Position numbers and translations under genes: made by a program. The notes beneath the pieces are model-generated. The model saw only the letters and a list, made by a program, of their open reading frames with translations. It was not told where the DNA came from and searched no databases. A stretch of DNA of 50,800 nt from Caballeronia udeis (GTDB taxonomy: Bacteria; Pseudomonadota; Gammaproteobacteria; Burkholderiales; Burkholderiaceae). Below are positions 7,246-14,767 of this stretch, in pieces. The DNA lies in contig NZ_FCOK02000075.1 in NCBI RefSeq assembly GCF_001544555.2, forward strand, positions 1-50,800, read 5' to 3'. Each line of letters begins with the position of its first letter. The first letter of the stretch is position 1.

Positions 7246-8502
7246 ATGAGTGCCATGGTATCGACGCGAAAAAGTATCGTCGCTCTCTACGGGGTTCAGC
7301 TGATAACTTACGTTTTGCCACTGATCACGATACCGTATCTTTCGTACGTTCTGGGTCCAGCCGGCATAGGGACGATCGGGTATGCACAAACAGTCGCACA
7401 AATCTTACTGATCTTCGTCGATTTCGGATTTGATCTTACCAGTACCCGAAAAATTGCTATCCATAGGGACGAACCGGGGATCATAAATCGAATATATTGG
7501 ACAACGACGACCGCAAAGGCGATGCTGGCTTTGGTCGGTTCAGCGGTCCTGATTTTTCTTGCATTAGTCGTTTATAAAAGTCCTGGGGATCGAACCTCGC
7601 TATTGCTCGCGAACCTGGTTTTATGGGGAAACGTGCTCACACCCACCTGGCTCTACCAAGGGCTGCAACGTATGTCATTGCTCGCGATGTGGGTCGTGGT
7701 GATAAGAATCCTCCTGCTTGCTCCGCTTTTCTTGTTGGTCAAGGGAAGTGGGGACGTTGGGCTGGCGTCGGCCTTGCAGTTCGTACCTTCATTATTTTCC
7801 GGGTTGATCCTGACGGCAATCGCATTTTCCAAGGGCGAGATATATCTTAAGGTCGAGACGTCTATCGAATCCATTCTTGAAGAGGCGAAGGATTCGTACC
7901 ATCTCTTTCTCAGTTCTGCTTTGACCTCAATATATATGTACGCCAACGTGTTGCTGCTGCGATTGATCAGTGGCAGCGTTGGTGTGGGATATTACGTTGC
8001 GGCAGATAAAATCACTACGCCTCTTCGCCAGCTTTCAACGCCTCCCATACAAGCGTTTTTCCCAAAAATATGCGGCATGTATGCTGAGGGCGATCATCTC
8101 GGGGTTCAGAAAATCATAAGGCGATTCATTCTCGTATTTTTGGCGGCAGGCGCGTTGATGTTTGTGGGATTCGAGCTCTTTGGCGAGTGGTTCGTCCAGC
8201 ATTTTTTTGGGAGCAAATTCCACGACACCTTTCCGATCTTGAGGGTAATGATCATTGTGCCCGTTATTATTGGTGTCGCGGCAACGCTTGTTCAACTTCG
8301 CCTCATCGCATCTGGAAATCAGGCCGTGTTAAAGAAGATCTATTTCGTGGGGGCCATATTTCACATTCTGCAGGCGCCACTTGTCATATATCACTGGGGG
8401 GCTCTTGGTGCTGCTTATTCTGTAGTAGCAACCGAAGTATTAATGACAGCCATGATAATTTACGCTTCCAAGGAAGTCACCGAGAAATATCGTTTTGCAT
8501 GA
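7246..8502 (+). CDS. Wzx-type oligosaccharide flippase
   Basis: A 418-residue integral inner-membrane protein of the polysaccharide transport (PST/MOP) superfamily, which flips undecaprenyl-linked repeat units to the periplasm. The N-terminal signature is clear (LYGVQLITYVLPLITIPYLS, VLGPAGIGTIGYAQ), followed by about 12 hydrophobic helices and the internal loop YYVAADKITTPLRQL typical of these flippases. Length is normal (400-480). The start at 7246 is followed in frame by another ATG three codons on, and the ribosome binding site is weak. It precedes a convergent acetyltransferase and is the only flippase in the window, so it probably serves the operon at 10448-24203. AT-rich, unlike that operon. 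Confidence 0.9.
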   Translation: MSAMVSTRKSIVALYGVQLITYVLPLITIPYLSYVLGPAGIGTIGYAQTVAQILLIFVDFGFDLTSTRKIAIHRDEPGIINRIYWTTTTAKAMLALVGSAVLIFLALVVYKSPGDRTSLLLANLVLWGNVLTPTWLYQGLQRMSLLAMWVVVIRILLLAPLFLLVKGSGDVGLASALQFVPSLFSGLILTAIAFSKGEIYLKVETSIESILEEAKDSYHLFLSSALTSIYMYANVLLLRLISGSVGVGYYVAADKITTPLRQLSTPPIQAFFPKICGMYAEGDHLGVQKIIRRFILVFLAAGALMFVGFELFGEWFVQHFFGSKFHDTFPILRVMIIVPVIIGVAATLVQLRLIASGNQAVLKKIYFVGAIFHILQAPLVIYHWGALGAAYSVVATEVLMTAMIIYASKEVTEKYRFA

Positions 8503-8534
8503 AACCTGGGAGAGTGAGAAACCCGTGAAGCTGA

Positions 8535-9137
8535 TCAGGAAAGCGGCTCGTCCACGCGCTTGCCGTCACGCCTCACAATCCTGGCGGGAACACCAACAAC
8601 GGTCGAGTTCGCGGGCACGTTTTTAACAACGACCGCGTTCGCTCCGACCTTCGAGTTGTTTCCAATAGCGACGCCACCAATGACTTTAGCGCCCGCGTTG
8701 ATCGTCACGTTGTCACCAATGGTGGGGCAGTCGTTTGCACTGGAATATCCAATTGTCACCTGCTGGTTGATCCAGCAGTTTGCTCCAACTGATTTTGCGG
8801 CGATTATCGTCGCAAAACCATGTTGAATAAACAAACCGGGTCCAATGATATCGGTTGAAATAAAGAGGGTATTCATCGGCCGGCACAGTGGACTGACTAT
8901 CTTCCCGAGCCAGCCAACGCGATGATAAAAGAGATTCCGATATTCGGGGTAGATAGTCATCAATTGGATGAACGCGCGAGTAGGGTGGAGCTTTTGGTCT
9001 TTCATATATATTTCACTCCATCGCTCGATATCCGCTCGAATTAATCCAGCTTTGTCTCGGGTCATCAGAAGGATCAAATGAGGGGTGAGACGAATAGCGC
9101 TGAGTATCATGCCGATTGTTTTAACTAAATTCTTCAT
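8535..9137 (-). CDS. Serine acetyltransferase-like hexapeptide-repeat O-acetyltransferase
   Basis: A 200-residue protein. An N-terminal helical part (DIERWSEIYMKDQKLHPTRA) is followed by a left-handed beta-helix of hexapeptide repeats (GPGLFIQHGFATIIAAKSVG ... NCWINQQVTIGYS ... PTIGDNVTINAGAKVIGG ... VGANAVVVKNVPANSTVVG) and the closing VPARIVRRDGKR. This is the CysE/EpsC-like layout of acyl-CoA-dependent O-acetyltransferases. CysE proper is longer and chromosomal; here the polysaccharide context favours acetylation of a sugar or exopolysaccharide unit in the cytosol. It is convergent with wzx (32 bp between stops) and shares its low GC, so it probably arrived with it. Serine acetyltransferase activity is not excluded. 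Confidence 0.8.
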   Translation of the reverse strand: MKNLVKTIGMILSAIRLTPHLILLMTRDKAGLIRADIERWSEIYMKDQKLHPTRAFIQLMTIYPEYRNLFYHRVGWLGKIVSPLCRPMNTLFISTDIIGPGLFIQHGFATIIAAKSVGANCWINQQVTIGYSSANDCPTIGDNVTINAGAKVIGGVAIGNNSKVGANAVVVKNVPANSTVVGVPARIVRRDGKRVDEPLS

Positions 9138-9585
9138 ATTTAGTTATATTCGATGAAGCCGGGATTCGGGCGAGGGCACAGTGTTCGACGTATCCTGTTG
9201 GCGCAACATGGCAGCACCTTCAAAAGGCTTGCATGCCTGTAGTCGTTGGGGCGGCGCATATGACGAGGCACCGCGTGAGCACCAACAGTAACAACGCTAC
9301 GATCAAGCACAAATTTCCACCTGGTATTATTTCGGATTCCATATGATAGGTGAAAATTACCAATAAGGTACTGGATCCATATAGAGTGAAAAACAGAAGC
9401 GGCCCAGGCCAGTCGGTTGCGCTTTTCTTCTGTTCGGCATAACGACAAAGACGGGCCGTATCGAATGTCTGCGCGGGATCCTCCATACCGGCAGCCCATC
9501 CGATTACCCCCGACGGGAACAACGGGTCGTGTCGCCATCTCCTGCACGGTCAAGGTCCAGCGAGGTGTTGCTCGAGATCTTGCTA
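9138..9585. other. 448-bp stretch without a confident gene
   Basis: The best frame is minus 9522-9220 (100 codons), with two hydrophobic runs (LFFTLYGSSTLLVIFTYHM and LCLIVALLLLVLTRCLVI). It lacks a good ribosome binding site and is AT-biased, so the hydrophobicity may be compositional. The right border of the AT-rich block lies here. Confidence 0.3.
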
Positions 9586-9783
9586 TTACGCGTCCTCGCA
9601 ATGAAGTTGAGCGGCCTTGGTGAGTGCCGCCTGCAATGCATCTTCCGCGCTGTCGAAGAACCCGGTAGAAGGGGTGAATGGACGAGCCTCACTGCGGGAT
9701 CGCAAGTAATACGTGTATTTTGGACCAAGCCTTCGGACTTCGATCAAATACTCGCCGTCACCATCTGGACTGTATGTATACAC
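9586..9783 (-). CDS. Small hypothetical protein (65 aa)
   Basis: Starts at a GTG (9783-9781) with GAGG seven bases upstream and a TGA just before, which fixes the start. The sequence is compact and protein-like: YTYSPDGDGEYLIEVRRLG, then KYTYYLRSRSEARPFTPSTG, then a helix DSAEDALQAALTKAAQLHC. It would form a short beta-hairpin followed by one helix, with no signal or membrane segment. Family not recognised. It stands alone between the acetyltransferase and the exopolysaccharide control region, so no role is inferred. Confidence 0.55.
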   Translation of the reverse strand: MYTYSPDGDGEYLIEVRRLGPKYTYYLRSRSEARPFTPSTGFFDSAEDALQAALTKAAQLHCEDA

Positions 9784-10069
9784 GAGCGTGCCTCACTTAG
9801 CCGATAAGTTTGGGACAAAGCGTAGCGATGTAGAAAAGTATCGTCAACCTCGCCGCTGCATATGATGGGTGAGATTTTTTATCAAACGTCGTCAGGACGT
9901 CACAAAGAGGGTTATTGCATCGCGCCCGGGGCCTTTAGAGGTATGCCGGTCCATTCCGTTAAATCAGGAATACGATGCAATTATTGAGGCCTTTCAAAAT
10001 TCTTTTTGAAGATGTTAGATTTTGCAAGAATCTTTGACTGCGAAAGTATATTGTCGTGCATCCAACGAA

Positions 10070-10107
10070 TGCATCCCTGACACAAAAGAGTGCATGCCTG
10101 TTACAAA
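10070..10107. repeat. 17-bp imperfect direct repeat with 21-bp period, candidate enhancer site
   Basis: TGCATCCCTGACACAAA (10070-10086) and TGCATGCCTGTTACAAA (10091-10107) differ at three positions and are spaced exactly two helical turns apart. They lie 105-142 bp upstream of the -24 element of the second sigma-54 match, the usual place for an enhancer-binding protein. An additional TGCATCC occurs at 10057. A protein-binding role is inferred. Confidence 0.5.
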
Positions 10108-10110
10108 CCA

Positions 10111-10126
10111 GGGCACGGCCATTGCT
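10111..10126 (+). promoter_or_regulatory. Sigma-54 (-24/-12) promoter match 1
   Basis: GGGCACGGCCATTGCT fits the RpoN consensus TGGCACG-N4-TTGCW with one mismatch. The invariant GG (10112-10113) and GC (10124-10125) dinucleotides are separated by exactly 10 bp, as required. It is followed by AAAC. It lies 320 bp upstream of the Wzc start. Confidence 0.6.
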
Positions 10127-10210
10127 AAACACTCCAATTCTTTACAGTTTTTTGACACATAAGTTCTACTAAATGAAACAAGATGTAAAAATTTATGTAT
10201 TTTAACGGTC

Positions 10211-10226
10211 CGGCACAGTCAGTGCT
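10211..10226 (+). promoter_or_regulatory. Sigma-54 (-24/-12) promoter match 2
   Basis: CGGCACAGTCAGTGCT keeps the GG (10212-10213) and GC (10224-10225) at 10-bp separation, with three mismatches to TGGCACG-N4-TTGCW. It is exactly 100 bp downstream of match 1 and better placed relative to the direct repeat and the gene. The GCAC-N5-GTGC dyad inside it could alternatively be a repressor site. Confidence 0.45.
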
Positions 10227-10407
10227 AAAGCGCACGTCCACCGTAATCTTTTGGTTAAAAGGTAGTTAATAGAAGACAACAAGGCGGACTCAAGCGCCAA
10301 GTCTCGTTTCTGGCTGATTCATGTGATTTACTGCTGCACAGCAACCAGAGAGTTGCTTCCCGCCACCGGAGACTGGCCCCATGCAACGAACTTGCACTCA
10401 TATTTTC

Positions 10408-10456
10408 GAGTTCTATGTTTCGAGTTCTGTGACGAGACGAGAGTTCTATGACGAGA
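10408..10456 (+). repeat. Triplicated GAGTTCTRTG motif running into the Wzc start codon
   Basis: GAGTTCTATG (10408), GAGTTCTGTG (10422) and GAGTTCTATG (10441) repeat in tandem; the last two extend to a 16-bp copy ending GACGAGA. The ATG of the third copy is the start codon at 10448, so copies 1 and 2 mimic the translation start. No Shine-Dalgarno sequence better than GAGACGAGAG is present. Confidence 0.6.
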
Positions 10457-12643
10457 AGCATTGCGCCGCGCTTTATCGATCCATCAGTGAGGGAAGACGT
10501 CTCACTGGCTGAGAACGTCGATGTTGTAATGGAAAACCGAAAGACGGTTTTCTGGGTAGTATTAACCATCTTCTTGCTCGGTCTTGCCTACGCGTTACTT
10601 GCTCCACCGGTCTTTCGCGCAGACGCCATGATTCAGGTCGAAGACCCGAATAGCAGCAGCACCAGCAGTCCAACACCATGGCAAAACAAGGACTCCAGTA
10701 CCCCGTTCGACCCCGCTGCGGCGACCGCTGCCGAGTCTGAACTGATCCTTTCCCGCGCCGTGATTCAACCGACCGTAAAGGCGCTGAATCTAAGTGTCGA
10801 TGCCACACCAAAATATTTCCCGATAATCGGTCAATGGATCGCGCGGCAGGCAAAGGGCAGCGATCTGGCCAGGCCGTTGCTGGGCTTGAATAGCTACGCG
10901 TGGGGTGGCGAGGCAATCGACGTGCCCGCTTTCGACGCGAAGCCGGACGAGTCGTACACGCTGACGGCGGGGACGGGCGGCACTTACATTCTGCAAAACA
11001 GTGATGACATCATTGTTGCCCGCGGGGTGGTCGGCGAGGACGCCGTTGGCAATGATCAAGGCGAGAACGTCGCGATCAAGGTCAGCCGTCTTGTGGCCAA
11101 TCCCGGTACAAAATTTTCTGTCAGGCGTCTGCGTGAGTTCGACGCGATCGATCGTTTGCAGAAGGAATTGAAGGTAGAAGAACTGGGTAAACAAGCTGGG
11201 ATTCTTTCAGTTACCCTGGAAGGTAAGGATAACGTAAAAATAACACAAATTGTCAACGAGATTGCACGCAAGTATGTTGCGCAGAATGTGGAACATAAGA
11301 GGCAGGAAGCTCAGACAACCCTTGCGTTCCTCGATCAGCAGTTGCCCATGCTCAAGACGGCGCTCGAGCAGTCCGAAAACGCCTACAACGCGTTTCGCAA
11401 CGAGCACGGCACGGTCGACCTGAGCGAGGAGAGCCGGTTGCTGCTTGGCCAGATGGTGGATGCGCAGTCCAGGCAGCTGGACCTCGAGCAACGGCGCAAC
11501 GAGCTTTCACATCGGTTCTCGGACCAGTATCCGGCGGTTGCTTCGCTAACGCAAAGCATCGATCAGTTGAAGGAGCAGCAACGCGCTTTCGCAGGTCGCG
11601 TCGCGGCGTTGCCGAACACCGAGCAGAACGCTCTCAGACTGTTGCGCGACGTACGCGTCAATACCGAGCTGTACACGAACATGCTCAACAGCGCACAGCA
11701 GTTGAACATTGTGAGGGCGGGGCAGATGGGCAACGTCCGGGTAGTCGACTGGGCGATGACGTCAGCGAAACCGGTCAAGCCGAGAAAGATGATCATTATC
11801 GGTATCTCGCTGATGGTCGGTCTGGTCCTGGGTCTGGGGGCACCGTTCTTGCGTCGCCGGTTTCGTCCGGGCATTGAGCGCTCCGAGCATTTCGAGCATG
11901 TTCTCGGCGCCCCGGTCTATTCGATCGTGCCTCACAGCGAGATGCAGGCCAAGCTCGAGAGCCGGTTGCGCCGTGGCGCAAAGGGCCATCATTTACTGGC
12001 TGCGCAAGCACCCGACGACATTGCGGTTGAAGCAATCCGTAGCCTTCAGACCGCGCTTCACTTCGGCGCTTTCCAGCCGCGCAACAACATTATCCTGTTG
12101 ACCGGTCCGCGGCCGGATGTCGGGAAGTCGTTTCTCTCAGCGAACCTTGCTACCGTGCTGGCGACGGGCGGCAAGAAGGTACTGCTCATCGACGCAGACA
12201 TGCGCGGCGGCGATATCAACACGTACTTCGATGTTCCCGCCAGCCCGGGCCTGTCGGAAGCTGTGGGAGGCCAGTCCGCTGAACGTTTGATTCGCCGCGC
12301 AGTGGCGGGGACCGAACTCGATTTTCTTCCAAAGGGCTCGAAGCCGAACAACCCGACTGAACTGCTGATGAGCAACCGGTTCAGGAGTTTGCTCGACGAG
12401 TTGTCCATGCGCTACGACGTCGTGGTGATCGATGCGCCACCGCTGCTGGCGGTAGCGGACGCGGCGGTGGTCGCCCGCTACGCTGGTACGACGCTGTTCG
12501 CAGTCCGGCATGGATGGCACACCTCGGCCGAAATCGCTGAAGCGGAGCGGCGCTTGTTGAACGCTAACGTGGAAGTAAGCGGCGTGCTGGTCAACGATGT
12601 GCCGGAGCGAAGCATGAAGTACGGCGCGTATTACGCAGGGTAA
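10448..12643 (+). CDS. Wzc/BceF-type polysaccharide co-polymerase and tyrosine autokinase
   Basis: A 731-residue inner-membrane protein that controls chain length and export of a Wzx/Wzy-dependent exopolysaccharide. The N-terminal Wzz domain has one membrane helix (TVFWVVLTIFLLGLAYALLA), followed by a long periplasmic coiled coil (residues ~280-420), a second helix (MIIIGISLMVGLVLGLGAPF) and a C-terminal bacterial tyrosine-kinase ATPase. The latter has Walker A GPRPDVGKS (~552-560), Walker A' LLIDADMRGG (~579-588) and Walker B VVVIDAPPLL (~658). The C-terminal tail is short but Tyr-rich (MKYGAYYAG), the usual autophosphorylation site. The start ATG at 10448 is fixed by an upstream in-frame TGA. 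It is first gene of the operon; the next gene overlaps as TAATG. No cognate Wzb phosphatase or Wza is visible. Confidence 0.92.
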   Translation: MTRSIAPRFIDPSVREDVSLAENVDVVMENRKTVFWVVLTIFLLGLAYALLAPPVFRADAMIQVEDPNSSSTSSPTPWQNKDSSTPFDPAAATAAESELILSRAVIQPTVKALNLSVDATPKYFPIIGQWIARQAKGSDLARPLLGLNSYAWGGEAIDVPAFDAKPDESYTLTAGTGGTYILQNSDDIIVARGVVGEDAVGNDQGENVAIKVSRLVANPGTKFSVRRLREFDAIDRLQKELKVEELGKQAGILSVTLEGKDNVKITQIVNEIARKYVAQNVEHKRQEAQTTLAFLDQQLPMLKTALEQSENAYNAFRNEHGTVDLSEESRLLLGQMVDAQSRQLDLEQRRNELSHRFSDQYPAVASLTQSIDQLKEQQRAFAGRVAALPNTEQNALRLLRDVRVNTELYTNMLNSAQQLNIVRAGQMGNVRVVDWAMTSAKPVKPRKMIIIGISLMVGLVLGLGAPFLRRRFRPGIERSEHFEHVLGAPVYSIVPHSEMQAKLESRLRRGAKGHHLLAAQAPDDIAVEAIRSLQTALHFGAFQPRNNIILLTGPRPDVGKSFLSANLATVLATGGKKVLLIDADMRGGDINTYFDVPASPGLSEAVGGQSAERLIRRAVAGTELDFLPKGSKPNNPTELLMSNRFRSLLDELSMRYDVVVIDAPPLLAVADAAVVARYAGTTLFAVRHGWHTSAEIAEAERRLLNANVEVSGVLVNDVPERSMKYGAYYAG

Positions 12644-13926
12644 TGCCTATGAAACCAGTTCGTGCGGCGCCGGCAGGAGAGCGAGGATCTCAACTCTACC
12701 CGGGCGCTGCGAAGTCCATCCTGCATTCGGACAACACACGGAACGCTCTTTTCGATCTGTCATTGCTCAGCGGGTTGTTGCTTTTGTCCCTGGAGTGCAC
12801 GCAGGTCGGTGGGGCCCAGTTGAATCAGTTCTGGGCATTGATCGTGTTCGCGCTGTTGCTGGTGGGACGACGCGTCCATGTGATGGGACGCGAAGTGCTT
12901 GCTTACTTTTTGTTTCTCGGTGTTGCGGTATGGCTGACCCTGTTCGCGGGTTATCCGCATATAAAGGAAATAGAGCAGATCATCAAGTTCGCACTCGTGT
13001 ATCCGGTGTTCTATCTGGTTGGCCGGCAGCTTGGCCGCCATTACCTGGAGAACCCGCTGCCATATGGGTACGTTATCTTGATCGGGTTTTTTCTGTTCCA
13101 GATCGCCTTGCAGAAGCTTGATATTCCCTACGTCTACAAGGAAGTGGAATTCATGCAAGACGCTATACACGGCTCGTTTCTGGAGCGTAACTGGTTTGCT
13201 CTATTCTTTTTCGGCGCGAGTTACATGCTGTTTCTACAGTCGGAGCGCAAGCCTTTCGATGTATCGATACTCCTGGCATTCGGGGTGGCGAATGCGCTGA
13301 TAAGCGAGTCGAAGACTGTTCTGATTCCCTGCGGGATCGTCCTGCTCACGCAGTTGAAGGGCTATAACAGTATCAAGCTGTTATTGCTGGCACTGGGAGG
13401 CGGGCTTTATTACTGGCGATTTGGAGGCGAGCTCTCGGGTGATATGTTGAATGTTCGTCTTGAAGAAGAGCGCGGCCTGGCGTTCACCATCAGCGTGGGT
13501 CTGATTGCGCAGGACTGGCTGGGTCACGGTTTTGGTTTTGTCGAAAGTTTTTTCTCTACTTCAGTGGTCAGCGTCAAGGGACTGGGTGCGGGTACGAACT
13601 CGGTCTTTTCATCGCCGCTCGACTTGATGCTGATCGCGGGGATTCCCGGGCTGATCATGTGGATGGTGTTTTTCTGCGGACTGGGTCTTGGGTGGGCAAC
13701 GGTGATTTGCCTCGCGCCAATAGCAGCGTGGTCGATATCGAATCCATTGCATCAGAACGAGACGGCCTATTTTCTTCTCGGTTATCTCGTATCGTGGGGA
13801 CGTGACGGGACTTTCATCGCTGCTCGCGCGGTCAGGAGCGTACGTAGCCAGGCTGGACGATTCGTTTCGCCGGTGCGGGTTCGGCCGCGGGCACAGCCGG
13901 TGCGGGTTCATGGTGAGCCGACATGA
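12643..13926 (+). CDS. Wzy-like O-antigen/exopolysaccharide polymerase
   Basis: A 427-residue polytopic inner-membrane protein with about ten hydrophobic helices and a large periplasmic loop (~265-310, ELSGDMLNVRLEEERGLAFT) before LGHGFGFVESFF. The arrangement matches O-antigen ligase/polymerase proteins, which join lipid-linked repeat units in the periplasm. Wzy proteins have little sequence conservation, so the call rests on topology and position. The start overlaps the wzc stop (TAATG); a second in-frame ATG at 12649 is possible. The gene ends in a 4-bp ATGA overlap with the next, so translation of all three is probably coupled. The C-terminal 35 residues are Arg/Pro-rich and cytoplasmic. 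Confidence 0.75.
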   Translation: MPMKPVRAAPAGERGSQLYPGAAKSILHSDNTRNALFDLSLLSGLLLLSLECTQVGGAQLNQFWALIVFALLLVGRRVHVMGREVLAYFLFLGVAVWLTLFAGYPHIKEIEQIIKFALVYPVFYLVGRQLGRHYLENPLPYGYVILIGFFLFQIALQKLDIPYVYKEVEFMQDAIHGSFLERNWFALFFFGASYMLFLQSERKPFDVSILLAFGVANALISESKTVLIPCGIVLLTQLKGYNSIKLLLLALGGGLYYWRFGGELSGDMLNVRLEEERGLAFTISVGLIAQDWLGHGFGFVESFFSTSVVSVKGLGAGTNSVFSSPLDLMLIAGIPGLIMWMVFFCGLGLGWATVICLAPIAAWSISNPLHQNETAYFLLGYLVSWGRDGTFIAARAVRSVRSQAGRFVSPVRVRPRAQPVRVHGEPT

Positions 13927-14765
13927 AATTCTCGCTGATCATGGCGACCCTAGGTCGCAGCAGTGAAGTCGAGCGTTTGTTCCGTTCTCTTGCGGAGCAG
14001 ACCTACCGGAATTTTGAGCTGATCGTGGTGGACCAGAACAACGATGACCGCGTGACACAGGTCATCGAGCGCTTCAAGGATGAGTTTCAGATTGTCTATT
14101 GTCGTTCGGAGAAAGGGTTGTCGCGTGCCCGCAATGTCGGCCTGCAAGCGGTAAGCGGAGACATTGTGGCGTTCCCGGACGATGACTGCTGGTACCCGCC
14201 ACAGGTACTTGAATTCGTCGCGGACAAGTTCGGCAGCGAAGCAGAACTCGCCGGCGTGACGGGGTGCAGCGTGGACGGCGACAGCAAGCCTTCACAGGGT
14301 CGCTGGTCAACGACTCCGCTCATCGTCAACCGTTACAACATCTGGACCTGTGCGACGTCCTACACGATCTTCCTGCGTACGGAATCCGTGCGTGCCGTGG
14401 GCGGGTTCGATGAACAACTTGGCGTGGGGTCGGGTTCGCGCTGGGGAGCGGGAGAGGAAGTGAATTTTCTTCTCGGCGTGCTCAATGCCGGATACAAGGT
14501 TCGTTATGAACCGGCGCTGCGCGTTTGCCATCCGGAGCCGATCACGACCTACGACGAAAAGGCTTACGCGCGCGGAAGGCTCTATAACCGCGGGTTCGGC
14601 CGGGTACTGTCATTGAATCGGTATCCGATGCATTTCGTTCTCTATGTTGCTGCCAGGCCGGCCGCTGGCTGCGTGATGTCGATTTTGCAAGGAGACCTGG
14701 GTCGCGCGCGCTATTACTGGATCGCTGCGACGAATCGTGTGCTCGGATGGGTTGATCAGGGATAG
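13923..14765 (+). CDS. Family 2 (GT-A) glycosyltransferase
   Basis: A 280-residue cytosolic or membrane-associated enzyme adding one sugar to the lipid-linked repeat unit. The GT2 features are plain: MKFSLIMATLGRSSEVERLF at the start, LIVVDQNNDD, GLSRARNVGL, then the metal-binding VAFPDDDCWYPP (around residue 85) and the acceptor-side GAGEEVNFLL with CHPEP. The start overlaps the Wzy stop (ATGA) and the stop is 2 bp from the next start, so it sits in mid-operon. The sugar and linkage cannot be read from the sequence; rhamnose is available from the rml genes downstream. Confidence 0.88.
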   Translation: MKFSLIMATLGRSSEVERLFRSLAEQTYRNFELIVVDQNNDDRVTQVIERFKDEFQIVYCRSEKGLSRARNVGLQAVSGDIVAFPDDDCWYPPQVLEFVADKFGSEAELAGVTGCSVDGDSKPSQGRWSTTPLIVNRYNIWTCATSYTIFLRTESVRAVGGFDEQLGVGSGSRWGAGEEVNFLLGVLNAGYKVRYEPALRVCHPEPITTYDEKAYARGRLYNRGFGRVLSLNRYPMHFVLYVAARPAAGCVMSILQGDLGRARYYWIAATNRVLGWVDQG

Positions 14766-14767
14766 AC

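Larger units (their letters stand above)
9784..10447 (+). promoter_or_regulatory. Exopolysaccharide operon control region and long leader
   Basis: A 664-bp gene-free, AT-rich region upstream of the Wzc gene. It contains a 17-bp direct repeat (10070-10107), two -24/-12 promoter matches (10111-10126 and 10211-10226) and, at the far right, a tandem repeat running into the start codon (10408-10456). If the second -24/-12 site is used, transcription starts near 10237 and the leader is about 210 nt. No convincing -35/-10 pair was found. Confidence 0.6.

Noticed and set aside
9220..9522. Two-helix membrane protein frame on the minus strand
   Set aside because: Hydrophobicity can come from AT-rich composition; no ribosome binding site or family.
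10152..10180. TTGACA considered as the -35 box of a sigma-70 promoter for the Wzc operon
   Set aside because: No acceptable -10 box at 16-18 bp; the -24/-12 matches fit better.
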